Shown here: one piece after another, positions 49,864 through 58,545 of the stretch
Numbering within the stretch: the stretch's first letter is position 1
Layout: every line of letters begins with the position of its first letter
Source of the DNA: Clostridiales bacterium
GTDB taxonomy: Bacteria > Bacillota > Clostridia > Oscillospirales > Oscillospiraceae
Reading direction: 5' to 3'
DNA length: 62,121 nt
Assembly: GCA_022787565.1 (NCBI GenBank)
Contig: JALFVN010000061.1
Coordinates: forward strand, 1 to 62,121
Notes under the pieces: generated by a model
Seen by the model: the letters and a program-made list of their open reading frames with translations, nothing else
The model's database searches: none
Told to the model about the DNA's origin: nothing
Position numbers and translations under genes: made by a program

Positions 49864-51681
49864 ATGAACGAACTGAAAAACAAACTGAACATAGAAGGAC
49901 TCAAGCAGCTCCCCTGGAAGCGCATTGGCCTGATTGGAGCGCCCTGCGTGCTGATTGTGGCGCTGGCGCTGGTTTTTTCCCTGTTGGGGGATAAGCCCTC
50001 CCCCGCTCCCGTCCCGGAAGTGTCGGAGCCTGCGGTCGTCGTCCTGGATCCCTCCACCCCCAGCCCCTCGCCCAGTGCCGTTCCGGCAGCCGCGGAGGAA
50101 ACAGAGGGGATCAAGACCGTGCTGAAGCTCAGCTCCACGGAGGAGGATCTGCATGTCACCGTCTGCGACGAGAAGGGCGAGGCCATCACCGGCGTGGAAT
50201 TTGAACTGAAACTGACTTACCCGGACAAAACCGAGCACGCCTTCAAGACCGGCACCGACGGGCGTCTCTACCGCAGCAAGCTCTCTGCCGGGGAGTACAG
50301 GGTGGAGATGCTGGAAAAGGAAGGCTATGCGATTCCCAGCGCCCAGCGCATCACCGTGAAGGCCAAGCTTCAGTATGTCCCCATTGCCAACGTGTCTCAG
50401 CAGACGGAGGTCAAGCCCGTGACCCAGCTCCCTGAGGCGGAGACCAAACCCGCCCAGCCCCAGCAGGCTCCGGCGGCGGAAGCCGAGCAGATTACCACCC
50501 CCGAGAGCAGCGGCGAAATAATCATTATCGGCGGCACGGACCAGCCGGTGGTCAAGGATGACGGCAGCGGCAGCCTTGTACTGGAAGAGACCAAGCCCGT
50601 CCTGGACACAAACGGCCGCCCGGTTTACGATTACAGCTACGAGACCGGCGCCAACGGCTGCCTGCTTCTCAGCGAGACCGGTGCGGAGAGCGACGTAATG
50701 CCTGTTGAGGAAAATGGCCGTCTGGCCTACGGTATGCGCCGGGTCACCACCATTCTGCGCAGCGATGCAAACGGCGTGACCGAGGTCACCGAGATCCCTG
50801 CCGAACCGGAGGAGGGCGTGGAGTACATAACGGAAGAGAGCGCCCAGCGCGTAGAGATCATGGATACTGCCGGCGTCCCCTTCTCCGTCTACAAGATCAC
50901 CGCCACGCCGGCCACGGAGACCGTGACCACCCCTGTGGGCTGGCAGACGGAAAACGGCAAAACCTGTTATTATGATTTCAGCGGCAGCAAGGTCACCGGC
51001 CTGAAGAGCATTGACGGAAAGCTCTATTATTTTGATGACAACGGCGTGAAGGCCAGCTCCCTGGGCATTGACGTGTCCTATTTCAACGGGGAAATCGACT
51101 GGAACAAGGTAAAGGCCCAGGGCATCGACTTTGCCATTATCCGCGTGGCCGGCCGAACCTGGGGCAGCGGCACCCTGTTTGAAGACAGCAACTCCTACAA
51201 ACAGATGGAAAACGGCGGCGAGTATCTCCAGCAGGCCAAGGCTGCGGGCCTGAAGGTGGGCGTATATGTATATTCCTCCGCCATCAACACCAACGAGGCC
51301 GTGGAGGAGGCCAGTCTGGCTCTGAACATTCTGAACGGTACGGCGCTGGATCTGCCGGTGTACATCGACATGGAATACTCCGGCGACTACCCCAACGGCC
51401 GGGCCGACAAGCTGACGGCCCAGCAGCGTTTTGAAATTGTGGAAGCCTTCTGCTCCACAGTGAAAAACGGGGGTTACACGCCCGGTGTCTACGCCGGACA
51501 GTATTACTTTGAAAACGGGGCGCTGAATTTCTCTCAGGTGTCCAAATACAACGTGTGGCTGGCCAGCTACACCAAGGATCAGAAGCTGCCCGGCTTTACC
51601 GGCTACAACATGTGGCAGTTCACCTCCGCCGGCACGGTCAACGGCATCAGCGGCAATGTGGATCTAAATGTAATATTTTAA
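49864..51681 (+). CDS. GH25 lysozyme-type muramidase, membrane-anchored, with SpaA-like domain
   Basis: 605-residue cell-wall hydrolase. N-terminal membrane helix (IGLIGAPCVLIVALALVFSL) and Pro/Ser-rich linker, then a prealbumin/SpaA-like domain (EDLHVTVCDEKGEAITGVEF, YRSKLSAGEYRVEMLEKEGY), a low-complexity Ala/Pro/Gln segment, a short choline-binding-like repeat (GWQTENGKTCYYDFSGSKVT, GKLYYFDDNGVK), and the GH25 domain in the last ~205 residues (GIDVSYFNGEIDWNKVKAQG, YIDMEYSG with the catalytic acids, NMWQFTSAGTVNGISGNVDL). It should cleave peptidoglycan at the outer face. CGGAG site before ATG at 49864; the frame upstream of it is not used. Confidence 0.9.
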   Translation: MNELKNKLNIEGLKQLPWKRIGLIGAPCVLIVALALVFSLLGDKPSPAPVPEVSEPAVVVLDPSTPSPSPSAVPAAAEETEGIKTVLKLSSTEEDLHVTVCDEKGEAITGVEFELKLTYPDKTEHAFKTGTDGRLYRSKLSAGEYRVEMLEKEGYAIPSAQRITVKAKLQYVPIANVSQQTEVKPVTQLPEAETKPAQPQQAPAAEAEQITTPESSGEIIIIGGTDQPVVKDDGSGSLVLEETKPVLDTNGRPVYDYSYETGANGCLLLSETGAESDVMPVEENGRLAYGMRRVTTILRSDANGVTEVTEIPAEPEEGVEYITEESAQRVEIMDTAGVPFSVYKITATPATETVTTPVGWQTENGKTCYYDFSGSKVTGLKSIDGKLYYFDDNGVKASSLGIDVSYFNGEIDWNKVKAQGIDFAIIRVAGRTWGSGTLFEDSNSYKQMENGGEYLQQAKAAGLKVGVYVYSSAINTNEAVEEASLALNILNGTALDLPVYIDMEYSGDYPNGRADKLTAQQRFEIVEAFCSTVKNGGYTPGVYAGQYYFENGALNFSQVSKYNVWLASYTKDQKLPGFTGYNMWQFTSAGTVNGISGNVDLNVIF

Positions 51682-51687
51682 TTAAAA

Positions 51688-51720
51688 AGTTCCTCTCTTT
51701 CAGGCCGAAAGAGAGGAACT
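51688..51720. terminator. Bidirectional terminator
   Basis: Perfect 14-bp stem (51688-51701 with 51707-51720), loop AGGCC, A-run before and CTTCTTTT after, between convergent GH25 and DUF4317 genes. Confidence 0.85.
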
Positions 51721-51757
51721 CTTCTTTTATGGATCAATATAAAATTGGGCAGCCGCA

Positions 51758-52897
51758 TCAATCCTCCGTAATATTGACGTTCACGCCGTTGACCTCCACG
51801 CCGCTGTCTGCAGCGATGAGGATATATTTTCGCCCGTCGATCACCTTTGTCTGCACCAGATAGCTGAACTTGGGGTCCACACTGATTTTCACCTCCGGGG
51901 TGGCAATGGCAAAGCGGCGGCTGTCGATCAGGTTGGCGGGACGGAGCTCTGCGTCCTCCCCGAAGCTCTCCCGGCAGCGCTCCCGGAAATCATCTATCCG
52001 CTCTTCCTGAAGACCGCTGTTTTTCAGAATGTCCCCCATCTCGCCCTGGGAGATGGTCAGCGGCTCCGGATCCCGGCTCTCCTTATGGAGTTCCAGTCTT
52101 TCCCGCAGCTGCTCATGGACGGACTGGACCACATCATAGCTGCACTCCTTTTCCAGCGCCTGGCTCAGCGCCTCGTGGAAAGCCTCCCGCTGATGCCCGG
52201 CGGACATGGGCACCTGGGTGCGGAACACCGCGTCGATAAAATCCTGATGGATCTCCTCTGTGTTTTTGGAGTAGAACAGGGCGTTATAGATATTGGCTGC
52301 CCGGTCGTCAAAGCTGGGAAACATAAAGCCCAGCTCCGGGGCTGCTACGATCTGGCCGGGGACAAAATTCTGGAAACGGCTCTCCTCCGGGCAATAGCCG
52401 AACTGCACCTTTCCGGCCTTCACCGGGCAGATGCTGCACAGGATATAGCTGAACACCTGGTCTGACCCGTCTCTGTCCAGCTGCCCGTCCCTGCCCCGGT
52501 AGGGCACATCGTAGTTGTCGTGGGCCAGGAGGATCAGATAGCTGCTGTCCTCCATATTCACCGCGTCGATGACGCAGCGGTAAAAAGCGTTTCTCAGCTC
52601 CTCATCCTTCAGCTCGGTCTTTCTCAGCGCGGAAAGAAGCCTGTGCTCGTCGCTGTCCATGACCTGCTTTGTGGCAAAGGAGATGTCGATCAGATTCTTC
52701 CCCAGTGCCCCGGAAAGGGACTTTTTCAGCAGCTGGAGGTATTCTTCCGCCTCTTCCTTGCTAAGCAAACCCATGGATTCGTCAAAGGTGGAGATGATCT
52801 CCCGGCTGCTGTTGACATAGCAGCCGTAAATATGGCTGATGCTGCTCCGGTCAAGCCGGATGCGGCGGCGTATTTCATTCAGTTCCTTTTGATTCAT
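51758..52897 (-). CDS. DUF4317 family protein
   Basis: 379-residue cytoplasmic protein matching DUF4317 of Clostridia: MNQKELNEIRRRIRLDRSSI, HIYGCYVNSSREIISTFDES, LIDISFATKQV, HDNYDVPYRGRDG and CPVKAGKVQFGYCPEE. No known function; a role in chromosome-associated or stress processes has not been shown to my knowledge. ATG at 52897 is the family start; the longer frame to 52945 is rejected. It is the last gene before the LRR operon on the same strand. Confidence 0.85.
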   Translation of the reverse strand: MNQKELNEIRRRIRLDRSSISHIYGCYVNSSREIISTFDESMGLLSKEEAEEYLQLLKKSLSGALGKNLIDISFATKQVMDSDEHRLLSALRKTELKDEELRNAFYRCVIDAVNMEDSSYLILLAHDNYDVPYRGRDGQLDRDGSDQVFSYILCSICPVKAGKVQFGYCPEESRFQNFVPGQIVAAPELGFMFPSFDDRAANIYNALFYSKNTEEIHQDFIDAVFRTQVPMSAGHQREAFHEALSQALEKECSYDVVQSVHEQLRERLELHKESRDPEPLTISQGEMGDILKNSGLQEERIDDFRERCRESFGEDAELRPANLIDSRRFAIATPEVKISVDPKFSYLVQTKVIDGRKYILIAADSGVEVNGVNVNITED

Positions 52898-52996
52898 TGT
52901 ATTGCTCCGTTCTGCCAAGATCGTTTTCGTCTTATTATGCCACAAGGCAGTATAAAATTCAACCCGCCGCGAACTGATGGTCGCGGCGGGCGGGAT

Positions 52997-54814
52997 TCAG
53001 TCAAAGAGGATATTGCAATCCGGCAGGGCGGTGCGAAGCCGCTCGATCTGTGCGGGTTCAATATCGTTCCCGCTGAGGTTCAGCTCCTTCAGGCCGGTCA
53101 GCGTCATAAAGGGAGACACAGAGGTGATCTTGTTGCCCGAGATATCCAGTTTTTCCAGATCAGGCAGGTATGCGATGGCGGTAGCGTCGGAGATGTTGTT
53201 GCAGGCCAGGTCCAGCTCCCTGATTCCGCTGGTCCACTGGAAGATGTAGATGTTCTCCAGATTGTTCCCGCGCAGGTTCACCCGCTCCAGATTTTTAAAA
53301 AAGCTGAGGGCAGAGATATCCGTCAGTCCCCTGTTGCTCAGGTCAAGCTCTGTCACATCCTCACGGAAACTTTCTCCGCCGATCTGCATGGAGTAGACCA
53401 GATCATCATGGGTAATCTGGCAGGAGCCGATGCGGGACTGCAGCTGATCCACAGCTTCTCCCCCTAAATCAGGATTGTTGTAAATGCTCAGCAGCCGCAG
53501 ACTGGACAGGCCCTTCAGATATTCCAGATCCTCGTCCTGAAGGCCAGTCCCTTCCAGACCCAAAGTCTCCAGATTGGCGAGCTTTGCCAGCCCGCTGCAG
53601 TCATTCAGGGGATTATCCGCCAGATACAGCTCCTTCAGGCCGGTCAATGAACTCAGAGGCACCGTGGAACTGATGCCGTTTCCTTCGGCATTGATGCACT
53701 GGAGCGTGGTGAGTGCCATCAGCGGGCGTAAATCTGTAATCAGATTGTCCTTGATATACAGCTTTTTCAGCCCCGGGATATCCATCAGGGGTGTGAGATC
53801 GCTGATCTGGTTTCCGGTCAGGTCCAAGCGTTCCAGATTTCTGCACACAGACAGGGCGGAGATATCCGTGATCCCCAGATTGCTCAGATTCAGCTCCGTC
53901 ACATCGGATTTGAAGGTGACTCCGCCCAAGGTGATGTCCGCCGCCGTGTCCGGATCATTATCGCTGTGAATAGCGCAATTTGGCAGAGCTGCTGACAAAG
54001 CCAGGATCTGCTCATCGCTGATCTCCGTCCCCTTGATGCTCAGCGTCGTCAGGTTTTCCAGCATATACAGCGCCGAAAAGTCTCTGACAGGGTTTCTGTC
54101 CAGATAGAGTGTGCGCAAACCTTTCAGCTCTGCCAGGGCGCTGACATCGGAAATGCTGTTATCGGACAGATCCAACGCGGTCAGTCCGCCCAAAGTGCTC
54201 AGGGTACTGATGTCCGTAATGCTGTTGCCTGACAAGTTCAGGCTGGTCAGCGCATAGAGCTTTACGATCTGCTCCATGTCTTCATCCGTCAGGCCCATGT
54301 CCATCAGGCTGAGGGACGCTGTGTTCAGGGGATATTCCGTGCCGGAGATGGTCACTTTATCCGCACTGTTCAGAGAATCCCTGCGTCGTTCCAGAGCCAG
54401 GATGCGCTGGGCGACTTCCGGCTCCCGGGTATCCAGCAGCCGCAGCGCCTCCAGAGCCTTGTCCAGGTTCCCCTGCGCCCCATAACAGTCCGCCATCAGC
54501 ATCAGGCACTCCCGGGTCTGCTCAACCGAGGCTGCCTTGCGCAGGTCAGTGAGGGCGCTGTCGTAATCGCCGCTGGCATAGCTCTCCGCGGCGCGGCTGA
54601 AATAGGCGCTGTAGCTGCGATTTTCCGAGGCGGTACGCAGCACGAGCGCAATCAGCACCACAAGCGTCACCGCCGCGATGGTCACTGCCACATACAGCCC
54701 CCGCTTGGAAATATTCAGGTGTGTTTTCAGCCGGCCGAACTTGCCGGGACCGGAAACAGCCTCATGGCTGCCGGTGACCGTCTGTCGCATGCCGGGATCC
54801 TGCCTGTGTTTCAT
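52997..54814 (-). CDS. Leucine-rich-repeat membrane protein with TPR-like domain
   Basis: 605-residue protein: basic N-terminal cytoplasmic tail, one membrane helix at about 39-61 (GLYVAVTIAAVTLVVLIALV), a TPR-like helical region (YFSRAAESYASGDYDSALTD, LADCYGAQGNLDKALEALR-like), and then about 16 internalin-type leucine-rich repeats in three blocks (LTSLNLSGNSITDISTLSTL, LERLDLTGNQISDLTPLMDI, IRELDLACNNISDATAIAYL), separated by short linkers. The repeats are outside the cell. Such LRRs bind proteins; the partner is unknown. It overlaps the upstream membrane-protein gene by four bases. Confidence 0.85.
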   Translation of the reverse strand: MKHRQDPGMRQTVTGSHEAVSGPGKFGRLKTHLNISKRGLYVAVTIAAVTLVVLIALVLRTASENRSYSAYFSRAAESYASGDYDSALTDLRKAASVEQTRECLMLMADCYGAQGNLDKALEALRLLDTREPEVAQRILALERRRDSLNSADKVTISGTEYPLNTASLSLMDMGLTDEDMEQIVKLYALTSLNLSGNSITDISTLSTLGGLTALDLSDNSISDVSALAELKGLRTLYLDRNPVRDFSALYMLENLTTLSIKGTEISDEQILALSAALPNCAIHSDNDPDTAADITLGGVTFKSDVTELNLSNLGITDISALSVCRNLERLDLTGNQISDLTPLMDIPGLKKLYIKDNLITDLRPLMALTTLQCINAEGNGISSTVPLSSLTGLKELYLADNPLNDCSGLAKLANLETLGLEGTGLQDEDLEYLKGLSSLRLLSIYNNPDLGGEAVDQLQSRIGSCQITHDDLVYSMQIGGESFREDVTELDLSNRGLTDISALSFFKNLERVNLRGNNLENIYIFQWTSGIRELDLACNNISDATAIAYLPDLEKLDISGNKITSVSPFMTLTGLKELNLSGNDIEPAQIERLRTALPDCNILFD

Positions 54815-55509
54815 TTTACGTCTCCGGGTCTGTTTTCTTCGTTCTTTGCGTTTTGCTCGGGTTTTTCCGTTGCCGGGGTCTCCTCCGCCTTTTTGGGCGG
54901 GATGACCTTGGGCGCCTTCATTTTGGGCAGCTCCACCTCAGTCTGGGGCTTTTTCTTCTTCATGGCAAAGGCAGTGAAAAGCAGCGCCAGCATCACACAC
55001 AGGACAGAGATCTCCTGCAGGCCGGCGGAGAAGGTGACAGGATTTGTGCTGTCACGCAGGGCAGCCAGATCCTCTACAAAAATGTGGTACAAAAAAGGCA
55101 GACCGAACAGGGGCACCAGCAGCCACTTGGTGCGGATGATGCCGAAAACCGTGCCTGTATACAGTACCGCCACCAGCAGATACAGCAGGATGCACAGGAT
55201 CGTGTGCAGCCAGCTGTCGAAGGTAAAGGACTTGATAATGAAAAACACCACGCCCAGAATCACCGGCACTGAGGTGAGCCACAGGGCCTTTTTGCCCATC
55301 AGCACCAGGCAGAGAATAAAAAGGATGTTGCACATCAGGGGCAGAGCGATCTGGGTCGCGGCAAAAAAGGGCTCGTCCCATTTGCCCCAGCAGCCCACTA
55401 TGCGGAATACCGCGGACAGCGCCATGAAAATGATAGCCGTCTGCACAGCCCAGTGCTGCTGCTCCACAAAAAACTTCGCCCGCGGCGTATTTTTCTTTTC
55501 TTTTTCCAT
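54811..55509 (-). CDS. Hypothetical membrane protein
   Basis: 232 residues, about six hydrophobic segments (TAIIFMALSAVFRIVGCWG, ILFILCLVLMGKKALWLTSV, ILCILLYLLVAVLYTGTVFG, VLCVMLALLFTAFAMKKKK) and a charged Lys/Pro/Glu C-terminal tail. I do not recognise a family. It overlaps the LRR gene by four bases (ATGA), so the two are coupled and may form one surface complex. GAAAGG site upstream. Confidence 0.7.
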   Translation of the reverse strand: MEKEKKNTPRAKFFVEQQHWAVQTAIIFMALSAVFRIVGCWGKWDEPFFAATQIALPLMCNILFILCLVLMGKKALWLTSVPVILGVVFFIIKSFTFDSWLHTILCILLYLLVAVLYTGTVFGIIRTKWLLVPLFGLPFLYHIFVEDLAALRDSTNPVTFSAGLQEISVLCVMLALLFTAFAMKKKKPQTEVELPKMKAPKVIPPKKAEETPATEKPEQNAKNEENRPGDVK

Positions 55510-55541
55510 CTTATCCCGCCTTTCTGGTTAGATCCTGCCCT

Positions 55542-56774
55542 TCAGATGGCCCAGTCTCCGTTGCGGAAAATCTCCACCGTCTGTCCGTCAGCGGTGACGC
55601 CGCTGATGTTCAGGTCCGGCGCGCCGATCATAAAGTCCTCATGGATCATGGAGTCGTTGACGCCCAAAGCCCGTGCTTCCTCCACGCTGTACTGGTCAAA
55701 ATCTTTCAGACAGCTGGAATAGCCCATGCCCAGAGCCAGATGGCAGGAGGCGTTCTCGTCAAAGAGGGTGTTGTAAAACAAAATGCCGCTCTCCCGGATG
55801 GGGCTCTTATAGGGCACAAGGGCACACTCGCCCAGCATGGAAGCGCCCTCGTCCATGGCCAGCATCAGCTTCAGGGCCTCCTCGTTTTTCTCCGCGTGGG
55901 CCTCCACTACCCGGCCCTTTTCAAAGCGGAGGGAAAAATTCTCAATGAGCACGCCCCGATAGGACAGGGGCATGGTGGAATAGACCACACCTTCCGCATC
56001 GCCGCTTCTGGGGGTGGTGAACACCTCTTCGGAGGGGATGTTGGCGTTATACCACACTTCCTTGCCCGGCAGTTTTTCCGCCCCGCCGCAGAAGAGCATC
56101 TGAGGCAGAAGGCCCACAGAGAAGTCCGTGCCGGTGGACGCGCTTTTATAGATCAGGCGGCGCAGATTCAGAGAATTCAGCCACGCACAGCGGCGGCGCA
56201 GTCTCCCGCTGTGCTCCTCCCAGTCGGCGATGGGATCCTCCCCGTCGGCCCGGGCGCAGCTTAAAATGGCCTGCCACAGCTTTTCCACGGCCTCATCCTG
56301 GCCCAGTCCGGGGAAAACTTTTTTCGCCCATTTCACACCCGGCACAGCGGCCACACACCACTGGTATTTGTTCTCCATAGCGTCGGAGTAGGGGCGGGTG
56401 ATCTGATATCTGGCCTGCTGGGCTCTGGCCCACTTGTCCTGGTCGATGCCGGCCAGTCCGTCCGGGTCTTCGGAGCAGAGGTAAATGTTGGCAGGCAAAA
56501 GCTCCGTCTTCTTTTTCATCTTCTCCTCTTCCCAGCTCTCCACCCGGCCCAGGATCTCTTCGCTCTGATACCGGATGTCCAGACGGGTAAGGGGTTGGTA
56601 ACGCCATTCGACCAGTACCTTGGCTGCCCCGGCCAGGTAGCACTCCTCCGCCAGCAGCTCCACAAAATCCAGCTGCTCGGGAGCCGTGCGGATCACGGCA
56701 TACTGTCCCTGCTGTATATTCACGCCGGAGCGGGCGATGAGCCGCGCATAGCGCTGAAGGGTTTCTCTGTCCAT
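55542..56774 (-). CDS. M29-family aminopeptidase (AmpS/thermophilic metalloprotease type)
   Basis: 410-residue cytoplasmic metalloaminopeptidase. Family motifs: NIPSEEVFTTP (metal Glu), MLGECALVPYKSPI (Glu), NASCHLALGMGYSSC (His) and SMIHEDFMIGAPDLNISG (His, Asp). Length matches the family. ATG at 56774 lies 6 bases after GGAGG, preferred to 56792. It is not evidently coupled to the membrane-protein gene and probably acts in peptide turnover. Confidence 0.9.
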   Translation of the reverse strand: MDRETLQRYARLIARSGVNIQQGQYAVIRTAPEQLDFVELLAEECYLAGAAKVLVEWRYQPLTRLDIRYQSEEILGRVESWEEEKMKKKTELLPANIYLCSEDPDGLAGIDQDKWARAQQARYQITRPYSDAMENKYQWCVAAVPGVKWAKKVFPGLGQDEAVEKLWQAILSCARADGEDPIADWEEHSGRLRRRCAWLNSLNLRRLIYKSASTGTDFSVGLLPQMLFCGGAEKLPGKEVWYNANIPSEEVFTTPRSGDAEGVVYSTMPLSYRGVLIENFSLRFEKGRVVEAHAEKNEEALKLMLAMDEGASMLGECALVPYKSPIRESGILFYNTLFDENASCHLALGMGYSSCLKDFDQYSVEEARALGVNDSMIHEDFMIGAPDLNISGVTADGQTVEIFRNGDWAI

Positions 56775-56927
56775 TTTCATCCTCCAAAGCACGATAAAGC
56801 GTGCTTTTATTCGTTAAATTAATGTATTATACCATAGATATAGGGATAAGTCCATATTTTTTAACAAAATATGGGTTTCAAAGGGCAGATATCCCTTTTC
56901 CCGTTCCATGGCTGCCGTCCTGCCGCC

Positions 56928-57656
56928 TCAGGGCTTTTTATATTCGCAGTAGGCGTTGAAGCAGGGTCTGCCGTCCATGTGGATGCCCTGCACGGTGAAG
57001 CCTCCGTCTCTGGGGAGCGTGCCCATCCTGATGGTGTTGCCGGTGACGCACTCCTTGATATAGTCGATACGGAGTTTGGACAGCATACGGTATTCTCCGT
57101 CCCAATAGCCCGTCTCGCGGCAGACCAGCTCCGCGTAGTTGTGGAAGGCAAAGTGAGCGGCGTTTTTATCGCAGTCGTCCTTGGTGATGGTCTTTTCCGT
57201 GGTGTATTCCAGCTCTCTCGTCAGCAGGCGTTTGAAGTTGGGCACTTCGTTGAGGGGGCTGGTGGTGTAGAGCGGCTCGATGTCTTTGCAGGTCAGGCGA
57301 TTGCGCCCTTTCAGCAGAACGGGCATCATCACCAGGTCAATGCGGGCGGCAAGGACGCCATCCTTCATAAACTCGCCCCGCAGGACGTATTCCGTCTCGC
57401 AGTTCGTCCGGCCGGAGGCATAGCCGATCAGCTCATCCCCCAGAGAGAAGGGGAGATACTGCTCCAGCCTGATGCGGCGGAACATCCACACCGCGTTCAG
57501 CTTTGCCTTCAGGTTGCCCTTGCTGGCGCCCTCATTTTTATTCCGGAGAGTGGCAGCCAGAACCAGCTGCTGGATCAGTGCGCAGGGGCTCATGTAGCCG
57601 GTACTGTCCAGATCCTCTTCCGCCACGGTGTAGCGCATAGTCTCTTGCATATCCAT
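56928..57656 (-). CDS. Acyl-ACP thioesterase (hot-dog fold)
   Basis: 242-residue acyl-ACP thioesterase-like protein with two hot-dog domains: YTVAEEDLDSTGYMSPCALI, LNAVWMFRRIRLEQYLPFSL and, in the second half, HNYAELVCRE-like AAHFAFHNYAELVCRE and LRIDYIKECVTGNTIRMGT. It would release fatty acids from acyl carrier protein. The start is the ATG at 57656 with GGAGGAAT upstream. Monocistronic by appearance. The chain-length specificity is not readable. Confidence 0.83.
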   Translation of the reverse strand: MDMQETMRYTVAEEDLDSTGYMSPCALIQQLVLAATLRNKNEGASKGNLKAKLNAVWMFRRIRLEQYLPFSLGDELIGYASGRTNCETEYVLRGEFMKDGVLAARIDLVMMPVLLKGRNRLTCKDIEPLYTTSPLNEVPNFKRLLTRELEYTTEKTITKDDCDKNAAHFAFHNYAELVCRETGYWDGEYRMLSKLRIDYIKECVTGNTIRMGTLPRDGGFTVQGIHMDGRPCFNAYCEYKKP

Positions 57657-57797
57657 AACAAATTCCTCCAAAAAAATTTTTCTCTCAATTTGTTTATTTT
57701 AGCAGAGTTCGACAAAGAGAGCAATGTTTTTTTATCCGGTGGACACCGTCTGATTCGGTGAAAGCAAATTCCGGTCTTTCTGACCGCGAAAACGAAC

Positions 57798-57821
57798 AAA
57801 GCCGCTCCAAAGAGCGGCCTT
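57798..57821 (-). terminator. Terminator of hypB
   Basis: GCCGCTC (57801-57807) with GAGCGGC (57812-57818), flanked by AAA and CTT, followed on the minus strand by a T-rich stretch. Confidence 0.65.
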
Positions 57822-57835
57822 GAACAGTATTCGTT

Positions 57836-58504
57836 TTACCCGATCCAGTTTTTGATCTCTGTGCGGAGCCAGGCGGCCCACTCGTCGATGCCCTCGCCGG
57901 TGCGGGCGGAAATGGGGATGATCCTGATGTTGGGGTTCAGCCGCAGCACATGCTTTTTGCATGCCTCAAGGTCAAAGTCGAAATAGGGCAGCACATCGAT
58001 CTTGTTGATGAGCAGCACGTCGCAGATGGAGAACATCAGCGGGTACTTCAAGGGCTTGTCGTCCCCCTCCGGGACGGAGAGGATCATGGCGTTTTTCACG
58101 CTGCCGGTGTCAAACTCTGCCGGACAGACCAGATTGCCTACGTTTTCCAGAATGGCAAAGTCTACATCATCCACGCCCATGCCCTCAAGGCCCTGTTTGG
58201 TCATACCCGCGTCCAGGTGGCACATGCCGCCGGTGTGAAGCTGGATAACCTTAACGCCGGTTTTTTCAATGGTAGCGGCATCCACGTCCGAGTCGATATC
58301 CGCCTCCATAACGCCGATGCGAAATTCGTCCTTCAGTGCGGCAATGGTGGCCTTCAGCGTGGTGGTTTTGCCGGAGCCGGGAGAAGACATCAGATTCAGC
58401 AGGAATGTCCGATCCTTTTTCAGCTGGACGCGAAGCTTGTCCGCTTCCCGGTCGTTATTTTCAAATACGCTCTTTTTTATTTCCAGAACTCTGTAACCTT
58501 CCAT
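57836..58504 (-). CDS. hypB: HypB-like hydrogenase nickel-insertion GTPase, no His-rich tail
   Basis: 222-residue G3E-family GTPase. P-loop SSPGSGKTTT (40-49), EADIDSDVDAATIEKTG, GGMCHLDA with Cys95/His96 for metal, ENVGNLVCPAEFD and NKID. The N-terminal His-rich nickel-storage stretch is absent, as in many anaerobe HypB proteins. It would deliver nickel to a NiFe-hydrogenase or urease partner, but no hypA, hypCDEF or hydrogenase gene is in the window, so it is an orphan here. GGAGGT site upstream. Confidence 0.93.
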   Translation of the reverse strand: MEGYRVLEIKKSVFENNDREADKLRVQLKKDRTFLLNLMSSPGSGKTTTLKATIAALKDEFRIGVMEADIDSDVDAATIEKTGVKVIQLHTGGMCHLDAGMTKQGLEGMGVDDVDFAILENVGNLVCPAEFDTGSVKNAMILSVPEGDDKPLKYPLMFSICDVLLINKIDVLPYFDFDLEACKKHVLRLNPNIRIIPISARTGEGIDEWAAWLRTEIKNWIG

Positions 58505-58545
58505 AAGAGTACCTCCGAATCAATAGTGAAGTCATCTTACCACAA

